Below are positions 51,673-63,557 of a stretch of 64,000 nt of DNA, one piece after another. Each line of letters opens with the position of its first letter. The first letter of the stretch is position 1. Made by a program: the position numbers and the translations under genes. The stretch comes from Henckelia pumila (Eukaryota > Streptophyta > Magnoliopsida > Lamiales > Gesneriaceae), in NCBI RefSeq assembly GCF_033568475.1, contig NW_027331833.1, positions 1,550,001 to 1,614,000 of the forward strand. The letters run 5' to 3'. The notes under the pieces are model-generated. The model was not told where the DNA came from, made no database searches, and was given only the letters and a program-made list of their open reading frames with translations.

Positions 51673-53709
51673 TGTTGGGTTTTGGAACACAAACAATCTT
51701 GATTTTGATAATAAAAAAAACTTGTTATTATGTTTCTAATATATTTACTCTAGTGTGAAGTTGTCAACTCAATATGGAAGCCAAAACTCAAAATTAGCCA
51801 AACTTATTTTCTGGCGAGCACCAGTCTTCTCACAAATAAATGATGCAAACGATTAGCCACTAAAACTATTGCATAGAAAACTCAATTTGGAACATATTTT
51901 ATTTCACGTTAGTTGAGCAAAAACGGATTTTATCTATACCAAACTGACGTCGCACTACCAAATTGAATCCGATCAGTTTAGCAGAAAAACACACCATTAG
52001 TTTATCTCGAGCCGTTCTGGTATTTTGGCCATATCTTGCAGCTAGATTATCCAAATGGAACAATTAACCCTGAGTTGGAAAGATAAGACAATGATCTACA
52101 AATCATATTCACAAGTCAAAGACTGAATCGGATCCTAAGAGGCTTCTAAATTGCATTGAATTTTCTGATTTCGAACTAAAATTCTACAGAGCAGAATTTC
52201 TGGCACAGTCTGGTATATCGAGCATACCTCCCTTATATAAACTTCAAATGGAGTGATTATTGATTTCATGGAAAGATAAGATAAAGGGTTACAACTTTCA
52301 TGTTTGTTACGTTGCCCAAAAATCAACGAATCGGGAGATATAGCACTAGACTGATCATATGCACTCAACTGATTTTGAGCAGGTCTGGTATTTCGAGCAT
52401 AAATTTTGTATATGAACTCCGAATTGAGTGATTCTTGTGGCGTTGTAAAGCTAAGATCAAGGGATACAATTTTGTATTCATCACTTTGCCCAAATATCAA
52501 CGGATCATGCGGATCTATCGATCAGTTGATCTCCAAGCTATTCGATCATTCTTGCTCCTAAACTGAAATTTTCCAAGAGTAGTTTACCTACCCAAACTGA
52601 AGCTTTCCAAGACCAGTCTATCTACTAAACTGAAGGTGCACTCAACTGCTACCAAACTGAGGTTTTCTCAATTGCTACCAAACCGAAGTTTGATCAACTG
52701 CTACAGTGTCGAAACTGCTATAGTACTCCAAGTCCATTTTTGCATCCAAAATTCAGTTTACTAAGATCAGTTTAGTGGAATTCATTTTAGCGCTCTAAAA
52801 ACAGTACAAAATCTTCTAACGACTCTATTTATATGTCTAACGGTTGTATCATACTTGGAGCCTATAATACAACATCTTGAATATCAAATATAAGCTTTTG
52901 AAAGAGATTCAAAGCATGAGCAACCTACTTAAAGAAATCAACTAGATTGAATACAAAGCCCAAGGTGTGAAGAACAAGAAGAAAGATGAGTTCTTCACAC
53001 CAAACCAAGTTTATAGAACACTCTTTCTTGTCCGAAATATTTGCATATCAGTTGAAGAGAACCCAACTCACTCACATATTCGAGAGATATATTCATAGAT
53101 TAGTTGAGTGAGAGTCTTTACACAAAAAACGTTAAAGAGTATGTTTGTAGTCTTAGCATAGAGACGTTAATCATTATGTGGATTGTGAGGTTACGACCTA
53201 CAATCATTTGAGTGGCTAGCTAGGAGTTCTTGTTTAGGCAATGAGTAAGTCCTAAACCGGATTGAGTTTGTACAAATGTGTTATATAAATCAAAATTTTC
53301 TAGTGAAATCCTTCCGATAAAAAAAAAGGGGTGACGTAGGAGTTGTTGAAATCTCCGAACATCCATAAAAAAATCCGAGTCTAATTATCGCATTTATTTT
53401 ACTTATGCTACTGATTTTTAAAATGTATTTTTGAAGCATTTTATGTGTTCTTCATAGCATACAAAGTGTTTGATAAAATGCTTCAACCAAATCATTTTCA
53501 TTATTTCAACTTGCATTGTTTCAAAATGCCATACAAAATGTTTAATTGGTTTCTACGAAAGATTATTTCGAGTGTATTCTGCTTGGTTTGAAAACCAAAC
53601 TTGATTTAATTCATCGGCGCTCAATATTTCAAGAACCGAACTATTGTAACTCAAAATTTTTAAAAGTGTGTATTCACACCCCCTCTACACTCTCAAACTG
53701 ATCCTATCA
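51673..53709 (+). mobile_element. Solo LTR, Sirevirus-like, 2,037 bp
   Basis: From TGTTGGGTTTTGG to GATCCTATCA, flanked by exact 5-bp duplications GATAC (51668-51672 and 53710-53714). The end wording GTATTCACACCCCCTCTACA followed by a GATCCTA is characteristic of SIRE/Maximus-type LTRs as I recall them, and the start TGTTGGG...TTTGATAATAA also fits. No internal region, so it is a solo LTR. Plant-protein frames inside are chance. The C-T-A-C-T-G-A-rich middle part (52560-52760) has repeats of the type AAACTGAAG..CAACTGCTACC. Confidence 0.88.
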
Positions 53710-53742
53710 GATACTCAACCGAGTGATACTTGAGATGGATGT

Positions 53743-54470
53743 TGTCACTCCCCGAGATATATAATATAGACATTGATAGTGTTCTTGAAATTTAATTATT
53801 TAATTTTTTTACCAAGAGAAACACTAAGTCACGATAAGTACATACCTAACGAAATTTTGTTCCAAATAAAATAAAAGAAAACAATTGTTTTACAACTCCA
53901 AAAGCAGAACATGATCAATAATTTAATCTATTAAGAAATAAAACTCATCAACAACCTACACTTATGTAAAACCAATATCCGAATTTAATTATGAATAAAC
54001 ACAATGATAAGAAATAACAACATGGATTTAAGACAAGTCACCAGCCCCAAAACTCAGTTGATTCTTGATCTTCAATTTTATTCTCATCTGAAAGGGATGT
54101 AAAGGGTGAGTGACATAGTCTTCCTCAATAATATGGATGGAGCATATTTTCAGGTTAAAAAATATCACAATATTTTTATAAATCACAATATCATAATTTT
54201 ATGATTTATTCAGAAGCAAATTTGAAATTTTAAATACGATAACATCAAGTATCTGGCTTAATATCCCATATTGGATCATGAGTTTTTGGCTTAAGTCCTC
54301 AGAATAGATCATAAATTTCTGGCTTAATTTCCCAAACTAGATCATAAAATTCTAATTTTCCCTTACTAGACAAGGTCATAACAAGATCAACACACCATCA
54401 AAATATTTTTTTGAAAATTAATACCATTTAGTAGAACATAAGTTTAAATTTAACATACCATGAGGTTACA
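53743..54470 (-). mobile_element. Partial gypsy LTR relic
   Basis: Starts near TGTCACTCCCCGAGATAT, wording typical of one edge of plant gypsy LTRs. It includes GGGATGTAAAGGGTGAGTGA (54099) and three imperfect repeats of GGCTTAATTTCCCAAACTAGATCATAA type (54257-54350). It is cut by the solo LTR at 54471. No second edge is seen. Confidence 0.45.
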
Positions 54471-55975
54471 TGTAGTGACCCAAGTTTTGTTTTACATGTT
54501 TAAAATGACATCAAATGTTAAAAGTGGTAAAAAATTATTAAGAGGTCATTACTTAAGTTAATCAAGTGATTAAACACTTTAGAAATAAAATAATAAGTAT
54601 TAGACCATCCGAAGAGATTGGATCATCCGAACTGCAGCACGGAATCATCGAACTGATTGGTAACGTGATCAAAAGCAGAGGGTGAGTTCGGAACTTCCGG
54701 ACAACAATTGGAATGTTCGATCAAAATTAGGTTATGCAAATAATAAAGTGTAAAGAGTACACAGACACATGGGAGATCGGAACGTCCAAAGTAAGGATCG
54801 GAGCTTCCAAAGATGATCGGACCTTCAGAACTTGAGATCAGAACATCCAAAGACAGGCATTCAAAGATGTGAAGTACATGCATGTTCGAACCTTCTGAAC
54901 TAGGATCGGAGCTTCCGAACTCTTTCTATAAACATGCCGATAATCATCATAATTAGTGTGTGTTTGAGGTGTAAGTGTGTATTATTTTATATTTTGAGTG
55001 TTTCTAGTCTTATACTCGAGGGTCGGGCGATAACGATGCACTACGGAGCTGGTAGTGAAGCTATGCCGGAGTTTTGGCCTTCACCAGTAGCCGGCTAACG
55101 ACATATGTAGATATAAGTCTGGACTCTTAAATCTTAATAGCTTTTGGGAGTATTAATCTAGTTAAATCTTTTAGTAAAATAATGTTGATCTAGTATTCAC
55201 TTGATTATAAGCTTGCCTCGACCTAGTGCTTTTAGGTTTCTTGTTAGAGGTACGAAAATACTATTTTGAGATATTTTGGTTGAGTATGCATGTTTTATGT
55301 GTTACATTTTATATGGTATATTTTTTATGTGCATATATTATGTCACAACTACTATGCTGCATACAAATCATATCGAGCTTACATCCTTGTGATAACTGTT
55401 AGTGGGGTCGCTCAGCCCCTTTTTCTTTGAGTGGATGGCCAGATCCATTAGTACGGGGTCAAGTCACAGTTATTCACAATTTTTATGGTGTGAGAGTCAC
55501 CTCCTGGTGCGACGGAACATAGTGCTACATACCATGGTACCACCTGACTAAGTAGAATTCTTGATCTCGATTCTTGATATCATGTACACTTGCATACATG
55601 CATTCATAGCACCTGTATACTAATAATTTCGTATTGAACTTTTTTATCAGTCACATTCTTGGTTTTTGTTCTTGGACGCCCCATTTCACGGGGCATGCCT
55701 TAGGTTTGATAGACCCGACTGGAGCAATCGTTGAGATGGCAGGAGCAACACTATCTGGAGTGACAAACGTGGTACACATTTTTGTTGGGTTTTTAGTACC
55801 ATGCTCGATATGGTTGTATAACACTTGTTATGGTTGTATAACACTTGTTTCATCTTTGGTTTCGACGGGGTTGTAAAATATTGCTTAAATGTTTTCTGTT
55901 GTTTATCTGATTTTATTTTATTAAGTTAATGACATGTTTTAATGAATTGTTTAGTAGGTGATTCGGGATAGTCTC

Positions 55976-57693
55976 CAGGGGCGGATTTACTATAGGACCC
56001 GGGGGGGGGGGGGGGGGGGGACGGCACCCCCGAAAATTTTAAAAAAAATTATTACTATATATAAAATATATTTCCAATTTAGTATATATATTTTTCGGTC
56101 CCCCATATACCGAATCTCTAGGATTAGGCTGATGGTTTAACACTTTCAAACTTTTACACTTTACCCGAGTTCGATTCTCCCCAATTATTCGGCACTTTTC
56201 TTTTTAAAATATTCTCTCCCTTTTTTTTTCAAAGGCCCAATTTGAAGATATCACATTAAAAAAAAATAAAAATTGATATTAAAATTTAAAAATAGCAATC
56301 AACATCGGCTTTTGGCAAAAAAAAATTGGGGAAGAACTTGCTCATCTTTTCTTTGTTTTAATTTCATATCACAAAATTGGAGCTTATAGGATAAGAATAG
56401 TTAATCAATTATCAAATTTCATGATTTAATTTATTGAAATTTGGTTGGATTGTTTTAGGTTTTTTTAAAATTTATGTCTATTTTGTTCCTTTTTTAGCTA
56501 TTAAAGGTGACTGCTATCATAGAAATTTATGTTTTTTTCTTGGGGTTGATTTTCATATAAATGTGTGGAGGATAATATTATATTTTGTTGGAGTTATGTT
56601 ATAAAAAAAAGATAACCAGGATTCCAATACTTTGTCTGTTTTATGCATACTTGCATAACTTTAATTAACTCTCACTTAGGCTAATTAATTAATCCTTAAA
56701 TGCACACTTAGAAAAACTAAAGAATTTCGACTGGCCAGTGATGTTCTAAAATAATTTAATAACTTTACATGCCTACAAGTTTCATGGTTAATGGAGGTTG
56801 GATATATAAATTATAAAGACATTAGTCACTGTTAAGTCAAGTAAATTGTGAAGTGAGGCATAGTTTGGAGGTGAAGTAGATTTATGAATGAAATATGATA
56901 AGTGTTTTTTTTAATATTTTCTCAAAATTGATGCTTTTTTGGTTTAGTGTTTCTTTTACCTGTGAGTTTTATATGATCACTCTAATTCATGATTCATCTC
57001 TATTCTGATTCAATCATGAAAATTATCTTGCAGTGGGATGACATGCAATTGGAATCCAATGGTTAAAATATGTAGTTTTTTTTGTAAAAGAATAATTGTT
57101 TAATGGAATTCTAATTTATTGAATGAAATTGTGGGCAATCCATAATCCCCTTAAGTGTGGCATCCATCAAAAGTTGAACGATATTATAGATGTGACACAA
57201 ACAGCTCTTGATTCCTGAAATTAATGTGTTCTAATTGGTTTAAAGGTCTTGTTACATGAAATTTTCAGGAAACAACTGTTGCTTCAATAGCTTTCGGATT
57301 GATTCATACTTTGAATTTGAACCTCATCCAACATCCTCCAAAAATTTGCACAATTTATTCCAAAGTAAACACTTTTGGTTATATATATTCTTATCTCCAA
57401 AAGCATTTCTAGAGTTGATATCTAGTTACCTGGATTTCTCTTATTGGAAAGAGCGATAAATTGGTGATAAACAGTGTGTTTTGTTTAATTTGCTTTAATT
57501 TGTTTTTCTTTTAGGTGGGTTTTGAATTTTGTGTCTGTTTTTTTTTTTTAACATTTGTATATCAGGTTTAATTTTCTGTTAACTCGGTGGAGTTGAGATG
57601 TCCAACATCTCCAACATATAATAATTATTTTTTTGAATTTGTGTGTGTGGGCGGATCGGCCCCCCCAAACATCAAATTTTGGATCCGCCCCTG
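55976..57693. mobile_element. Non-autonomous hAT element with tRNA-like boxes (copy 2)
   Basis: A 1,718-bp element related to the one at 46169. Ends are CAGGGGCGGATTTA and, reverse complemented, CAGGGGCGGATCCA; target duplications are exact 8-mers ATAGTCTC (55968-55975 and 57694-57701). No transposase is seen. A degenerate tRNA-like head is in the same place as in copy 1: TAGGCTGATGG (about 56125) and AGTTCGATTCT (56169-56179). It has a G20 homopolymer at 56001-56020. Confidence 0.9.
56001..56020. repeat. Poly-G tract, 20 G
   Basis: An uninterrupted run of 20 G follows CCC inside the hAT element. Such runs are prone to slippage and sequencing error, and could form a G-quadruplex. Confidence 0.9.
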
Positions 57694-57705
57694 ATAGTCT
57701 CTACA

Positions 57706-58330
57706 TTATATATTATGAAAATATAAAAAAAATGCATGGTCCATTTACTTTGCTCTTCTATTTTTAAAAAGGGTTGACCCCGAAGGGGACCCCATCCCAC
57801 ATGAGTCAGAGACCCATTGGCTCATGCGAGAGTTAAATTGCTTTGCTCTTCTATTAGTATTGGAAATCGAGGTTGGTGGGATGAGAACTTTGAGCATCCT
57901 ATTTGTTGACTCAACATGCCGTGTGAAATTTGTGAGAGAGTTTGGAGTGAGAGTAATTTTTGTGCGTAAAAAAAGAATGAGGAGATCGTGCTGTATGGGT
58001 TTCATAGATGCCTAAATTGTCATGAATGTCTCCAACTCTTCAAAGAATGATAAATTTAAATTCGGGTCCATGATTGATTATTGTTGAAGTATATTACATC
58101 AAGAACCCTCATTTTCTATGTTTTTGTTAGTTCATCAAGAACATTGGTGATATTGTAGCCCGTGTTGCTTTCACTGCTCAATAAAGTATTTTTATTTGGC
58201 CTAAAAAAAGTATAAGAGACATGGTAGTTATGAAATTAATTATAAATTTACTAAAATAGATTTTATGATATTTTTTATTAAGGAAATCATATATTTTTTC
58301 TAAGTTGATATATTATTGTTTTTTTCCCCA
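57706..58330. other. Unassigned sequence between two nested LTR blocks
   Basis: No intact gene. The segment near 58140-58205 ends in GCTCAATAAAG..TTTTTATTTGGCC then A7, which looks like the 3' end of a transcript-derived insertion (LINE tail), but coding support is too weak to call. Confidence 0.3.
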
Positions 58331-58729
58331 AGAAGATATTATTATTAATGAACATGATTGGTACATAAATGATTCAAAACAAAGATGATACAATGCGAAG
58401 ACTCGCTCCATGTAGCGACCCGAACACCATTTTATATGATTAAAATTTTAAACAAGATCAAAGGGACATTACTTAAGTAATCAAGTGATTAAAAAGTTCA
58501 GAACCCTAAGATTTGAGTTGGAATCTCCAAAGAGTTTGGACCCATCGAAGTGAGTTTGGATTATAGGCTAGGACCTTAGACCCAAATGCTTATAATCTGG
58601 CTTCATAGAGGTATGAAAATACTGTCCGAGATATTTTGGTTGAGTATGCATGTTTTATGTATTGCATTATATATGATATGTTTCTATATGCATATCTTAT
58701 GTTACGACTATTATGTTGCATACAGTTCA

Positions 58730-60497
58730 TGTAAGGCTTTGAAAATATTAAGTTATTAATGACGGAATTTGAAATCTACATTCCGAATATTGGAAAATAT
58801 TCAATTAGATTATTTATGGAAATTAGAGATTTAATTTCCGAGTTGATAATATTTAATTTGAGAATTTACGGATTTTGAGATTTAAATTTTGGGATTCTTA
58901 AATTAAAAGATTAAATATTTGAATTGAATATTTTAGAATTTAAGATTGAAATTCCGAGTTTCGTGAATTTAAGAGGATTTAATTCAGAGGTGAAACTCGA
59001 GCAGGGACTGCTTTGCAAATATCTAAGTTTTGAGGACTAGAATGCAATTTATCTTTTTAATTTTTAATCCAAGATTATTTAATTTGAGAATTTTGGAGTT
59101 TAAATTAAATTTTAATATTTTTAAATTAATTTGGGGTTGAAATTGAATTAAAAAGATTGGACGAAGTCTAATTTGCAAATAATGAAGACTTGAGGGGCCA
59201 AAATGCAAAAATGAAATTTTGAGTGGACACATGGCCTTAATATGGCTATGAACGTGTAAATAGGTGTAGATGATCAGAACTTCAGATTCCAAGAACCGAG
59301 AGAAGAATAAAAAGGAGCCAAGTCATTTTTTGATTTTAAAACTTCGATATCTTTTGATCCGGCCGTCCGATTTCAATTTCGAATATAGCGTTGCGATCCT
59401 TGCAAGAAGGATGTAAGATTTCATATGATTCAGTCTGTTTTGAGATTTTATATGTTCGGAAATCATATTAGAACTATGAATATATGTTCTTGTGCTAGTT
59501 GTGATTTTATATTCGAAACCGAATCGAAGAACGGACGTCGTTTGTAGTTGATATGATTTTCCCAGCATATATTTCGAAATGTGTAGCTTCTGAGTATGCT
59601 GAGATTTGATGATATTTGATTTGTACGAGATGTATTTGAAGTATATTAGATTGATAGAGTTGATATATTTTGGTTTCGGTTACCGATTTCGTACCGTTAT
59701 GCCGCCGGTTCAAGAATTGTCAAGATTTTATATTGTTCTTTGACCTGTGTATACTTGAGTTGCAAATTGATATTCTTAGATGATAATCACTTCATTTCAG
59801 ATTTTAATTGAAGGTTGACGAGATCGAGAATTCCGTATTCGAATCGACCAAGAAGTGAAGAAGGTTTGAAGTAGTTGTACTTGAGGATTGAATGATGATT
59901 GAGTTGAGGATGTTGAGCAGATTTTAATATGTGTTCTTGATGTTATATTTTCATATTTGACACATTCAAGAACCGAGAAATAATAAGGTATAAGACGACA
60001 TCGAGAGTCAGGGGTTTGAAACTCAAGAATGAAGCTTCTTGAGTTGTCCCGATAAACCACATACTTGTTATTATTTATTCTTGATTTAGAATTTGATGTT
60101 GTCGATCCATCTAAGGTAGTGGATCGTTATTTGAGTTATATATGATATGAAGAAAATTGAATTGATTCTAGTGTCAAGGTCAGATGGACCTTATTTTTGA
60201 GTCAGACGACTACGATAGATGGATATCCATGTCAAGATCGTATACGAATCTTGATGGTAGTGATTTATTATGAATCAATTCCTTAGCGCGCTATATAAAT
60301 CTATTGATTTGAAGTATGATTTGAATTATTGATTTGAAGCTTTGATTTGAAGTATTTAGAGTTGAATTGATATGAACTGTTATGTATGTCTTTTATACTG
60401 GGAATTATATTCTCACCGGAGTTATCCGGCTGTTGTCTTGTTTTGTATGTGTACATGACAACAAATGAGGCAGGAGCTAGTCAGAGAAGACATGGAT

Positions 60498-60552
<55 letters not shown>

Positions 60553-61080
60553 GACGTGGGACTCGGTCGTTGTAGCTGAAGTTATAAACTTTAGATCCTT
60601 GAAAATCATGTATTGGATTTATGTTTGTTGCTAGTTAAAAAAAGACTTATGATCTTAGGTAGTCTAGCTTCTTTTGATATATTGTAGACTATTTGTTGGT
60701 GTAAAGTGCATGAGATGATGTTTAGCACTTGATACATGATAATGTATATTTTTCAAACTTGATTTCATGCTTTGTAGTACCTTTTGACAGCAGCATATCA
60801 AAAACAAAATTATGCAGATTTTTGTACAGGGTTGGCCGCTCGATCGGTTGAATTTAACCGACCGAGCGAGGCCAAGTATTTTCAAACCCGAGACTTTGGG
60901 ATTTTCCGGCCGCTCGATCGGTTATATTTGACCGATTGAGCGAGGCTCAAATTTTTTTAAAAAAAAGAAAAATGGTTTTTATTTCTTTGGGTTTGTGTTT
61001 GATTATTCTTTATCTTGTACGATTATTGTTAATTAATCGTTATTTGTCCTAAGATGAGATTAGCAACCCGAGACCCCACA
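58730..61080 (+). mobile_element. Inner solo LTR, 2,351 bp, different gypsy family
   Basis: From TGTAAGGCTTTG to GACCCCACA, flanked by exact 5-bp duplications GTTCA (58725-58729 and 61081-61085), inside the family G solo LTR. It contains wording seen in Tekay/Del-type LTRs (ATTATATTCTCACCGGAGTT followed by ATCCGGCTGTTGTCTTG near 60410, then GTACATGACAACAAATGAGG). It carries a (GA)n microsatellite at 60501-60548 and, near its 3' end, two copies of a CGCTCGATCGGTT...ACCGAxxGAGCG dyad (60837-60872 and 60910-60946). Confidence 0.9.
60501..60548. repeat. (GA)n microsatellite
   Basis: About 24 GA units in a row inside the inner solo LTR. GAGA-type runs can bind plant BBR/BPC factors; no role is shown here. 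Confidence 0.92.
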
Positions 61081-61673
61081 GTTCATGTTGAGATTATATC
61101 CTTGAGACAACCTATTAGTGGGATCGCTCTAACCATTTTTTCCTTGAGTGGACCATTAGTCACATTAGTATGTGGTCAGGTCACCATTTTTCTGAGATTA
61201 TATGGTGTGGGAGCCACCTCATGGTATGACGACACAGAGTGCTACATGCTGTGGCGTCATTTGATTGAGCAGAGTTCTTGATCCTGGTCATTTGTATCCT
61301 GTACACTTGCATTCATGCTCATATAATACTTGTATACTCATACTCTCGTACTGAGGATTTTTATCGTTCATGTCCTCGGTTTTTGTCTTGGACAACTCAT
61401 TTCATGGGGCAAGACTTAGGTTGGATGGACCTAACGGGAGTGGTCGTTGAGGTGGTAGGAGCAGTGCAGCCAGGAGTGATATTCCTGGTCCATGTTTTAT
61501 TTGAGTTTTAGTACTTTATCTTTGATATTGTTGTATAACACTTGATATTTTCACATTCTGTTCGATGAGGCTGTATAATATTTATACTTAAGTTTCCACT
61601 GGTTTGTTTAAGTGTTTTAATTTAGTTAATTGCATGGTTTGGGTTAGTAGGTGATTCGAGATGGGTCACTACA

Positions 61674-62035
61674 CTCCAAACTATGAGACCAACATAGGAA
61701 CAAGAAGCTTTGTTTAATTAAAGTATGAGCACACTCATTCGCTTATCGTTGACTAAGAACAATTAAAAAATCATGCTCATTTTCTAATAAAATATTTAGA
61801 GTCTTGACACGGTAGAAACAAACTTTCAGACATCAACATGACTTGGAGAATCCATCAAGTTCGAAGCACACTTTATATAAACCCAACCTTTGAGCCCATG
61901 ATATAACTTCAAAAAATATTATGCCCTCACCTTTTTTAAATAGATCACTGTGCCAAAAAAACACAAGTTCGACAATTAAAAAACGTACCCTCATCATTAC
62001 ATAAAATGCATCCAAAACTGTCCTTTTGTTCTGAT
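61674..62035 (-). pseudogene. LINE RNase H-like remnant (RVT_3 type)
   Basis: A minus-strand relic next to the outer solo LTR. It reads EVISWAQRLGLYKVCFELDG, the helix and Asp strand of the RVT_3 RNase H domain in plant LINEs (ALxWAxxLGLxxVxFESD), then ENEHDFLIVLS and ANECAHTL, the family's RxANxxAHxLA segment, with frame breaks. The coding track continues on the other side of the LTR (58330-58410, reading leftward), so the LTR is inserted within the LINE end. Confidence 0.65.
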
Positions 62036-63280
62036 GAGGAAAAAAACATAAGAAAAATACAACATTAATGTTACATTTGACAAATGAGCAGGCTGGTTAT
62101 GTTGTTCAATGCAGCTAATATATATCAAAAATATTCTTGGTTATTGTTGCTTGGAATATATGTTTAGCCCTTAACTAGTCCCATACGAACTTCAGTGAAA
62201 GTCTAATCATTGTGGCCTGGGTTTTTTTTAAAGATTAATTGGTGTTACAAAGCCAGACAATTACTAAATCTCAAGCTTTATATCTCATTATAATACTTGA
62301 AAAGGTTGGGGAAAAAATGACAATATTTTTCCAAGAAAAGTCTTTCTACCGACATGGCTGAGGACTCGAGCTGATATCCTACATACACTCAATAAACACG
62401 TGAATGTGTGTCCAAATAGTTTTTTTTTTGGGATGAGTACCATCAAGTCATAATATAATAGAGCTCACACAAAGAAAGAAAACTAGTTCAACATATATAA
62501 TGCAATATCTTGAATGAGTAAAACAATGAGGCAAACCTTGTATTTATAATCAAACTTCAATGAATATAATCAAGGATATATCATGGAGAGATTTGTTTTC
62601 TATTTGAATTTGTGTCCATATTTTATCCAAAAAAATTTCATTATCAAGATATGAAAATATATATGAGATATTAGACACGTCCAATACATTCTGGATCTTT
62701 CTAGATCTCCTTCATCCCTTCACATCTCTGATACATACCTCAAGCTCCGACTCAATTCCCATCTCCCCCCTACTCGAGATCTCGGTCATCTGACCCGAGA
62801 GCTCAGTCGACGTCTTGAATCCGCGGACATCTAGCCTTAGCTTGGGATGCTCTTTTATTAAATCACATCGTCACAAACACCACATGCTTGGGCTTGAACT
62901 CAACGCCCTGACTAGGGAACTCCACCTCTAATCAACCTCACGTGAGCTCATGAGAATGATACTTAAACTCTTTTTGGTGCACATGTGTCAATAACATCCA
63001 AAAATTAGGTAAGTAAACTTAATTTATCTTCGTTATTCTACTTGTTCCTCCCACCAACAAGCTCCTTGAGCTCTGTCTGGGCCAGCCAATCTCGAGCTTG
63101 ACAAGTAAGGTCACTTTGAGCTCGAAACCTCAGCCCAGACCCATCTTGAGCTCGGCCCTTACAATGAAGCTCGCCTTTTACCTCGGTCCATAATTAAAAC
63201 CTAGCTAGCTCGAACACAATATTCCAACGTAACTTAAGTCATGTGCATGTTTTCATGGGATCGTTACCCCACAGTTAAAT
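62036..63280. other. Unassigned intergenic or repeat-derived sequence
   Basis: No gene. From about 62770 to 63200 there are many GAGCTCG / CTCGAGC-type words (for example TTTGAGCTCGAAACC, CTTGAGCTCGGCCC), which suggests an old LTR or another repeat, but no edge could be set. Confidence 0.35.
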
Positions 63281-63284
63281 TGTG

Positions 63285-63557
63285 TGAGCAAATATTATTC
63301 TAGATATTCTCAATATTTGTATAGATCTCTCATTATCTTTTTACCTTGTAAAGTGCGTTGTAAGTTAGAGAGTTATTTTGTGTATATCTTTACGTCTTTA
63401 TAGGAACACTACTGTATCTATTTATACGCAGGTTGAGATCAATAATATTATTGAGGTTTCATAAATTCTATATGGTATCATATTCCCCCTAGGCTCACGT
63501 TGTACACCCTAGCCGCCGCCGCAAGCCACCACACAACCGCCGCCCAACCCCACCCTC
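63285..63557 (+). mobile_element. Probable 5' LTR and leader of a copia element
   Basis: The sequence before the copia gag. A candidate LTR runs from TGTGAGCAAATATTATTCTA (63285) to about 63470, just before a TGGTATCA (63474-63481) that fits a tRNA-Met primer-binding site with a diverged tail. There is a TATA-like TATTTATACGC near 63419. The partner LTR is beyond the window, so both edges are provisional. Confidence 0.5.

Larger units (their letters stand above)
54471..57705 (+). mobile_element. Solo LTR of gypsy family G with a hAT element near its 3' end
   Basis: LTR from TGTAGTGACCCAAG to the TACA at 57702-57705; without the hAT and its duplication it is about 1,509 bp. The family dyad array is at about 54603-54920 (ATCGGAGCTTCCGAAC, GATCGGAACGTCCAAAG and others), TATA-like CTATAAACATGCC near 54927, GAGGTACGAAAATACT near 55247 and CCCCATTTCACGGGGCA at 55679. 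Flanking 5-mers are TTACA (54466-54470) and TTATA (57706-57710), probably one target duplication with one mutation. A hAT element sits 12 bp from the LTR's end. Confidence 0.85.
58411..61673 (+). mobile_element. Solo LTR of gypsy family G, containing another solo LTR
   Basis: From TGTAGCGACCCG to GGGTCACTACA, flanked by exact 5-bp duplications CTCCA (58406-58410 and 61674-61678). After removal of the inner insertion it is about 907 bp, shorter than its relatives because the dyad-array region is mostly deleted (near 58520-58560). It keeps GAGGTATGAAAATACTG (58610) and TTGGACAACTCATTTCATGGGG (61388). It is itself inserted in a minus-strand LINE relic. Confidence 0.92.

Noticed and set aside
52135..52500. 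121-codon minus-strand open frame
   Set aside because: It lies inside the 2-kb solo LTR with exact duplications and shows no protein motif.
57745..58010. Overlapping open frames on both strands near 57.8-58.0 kb
   Set aside because: No family motif recognised, and the region is flanked by LTR junctions; too weak to call a gene.
59023..60060. Open frames in the inner solo LTR
   Set aside because: No motif; they are inside an LTR with a clear target duplication.
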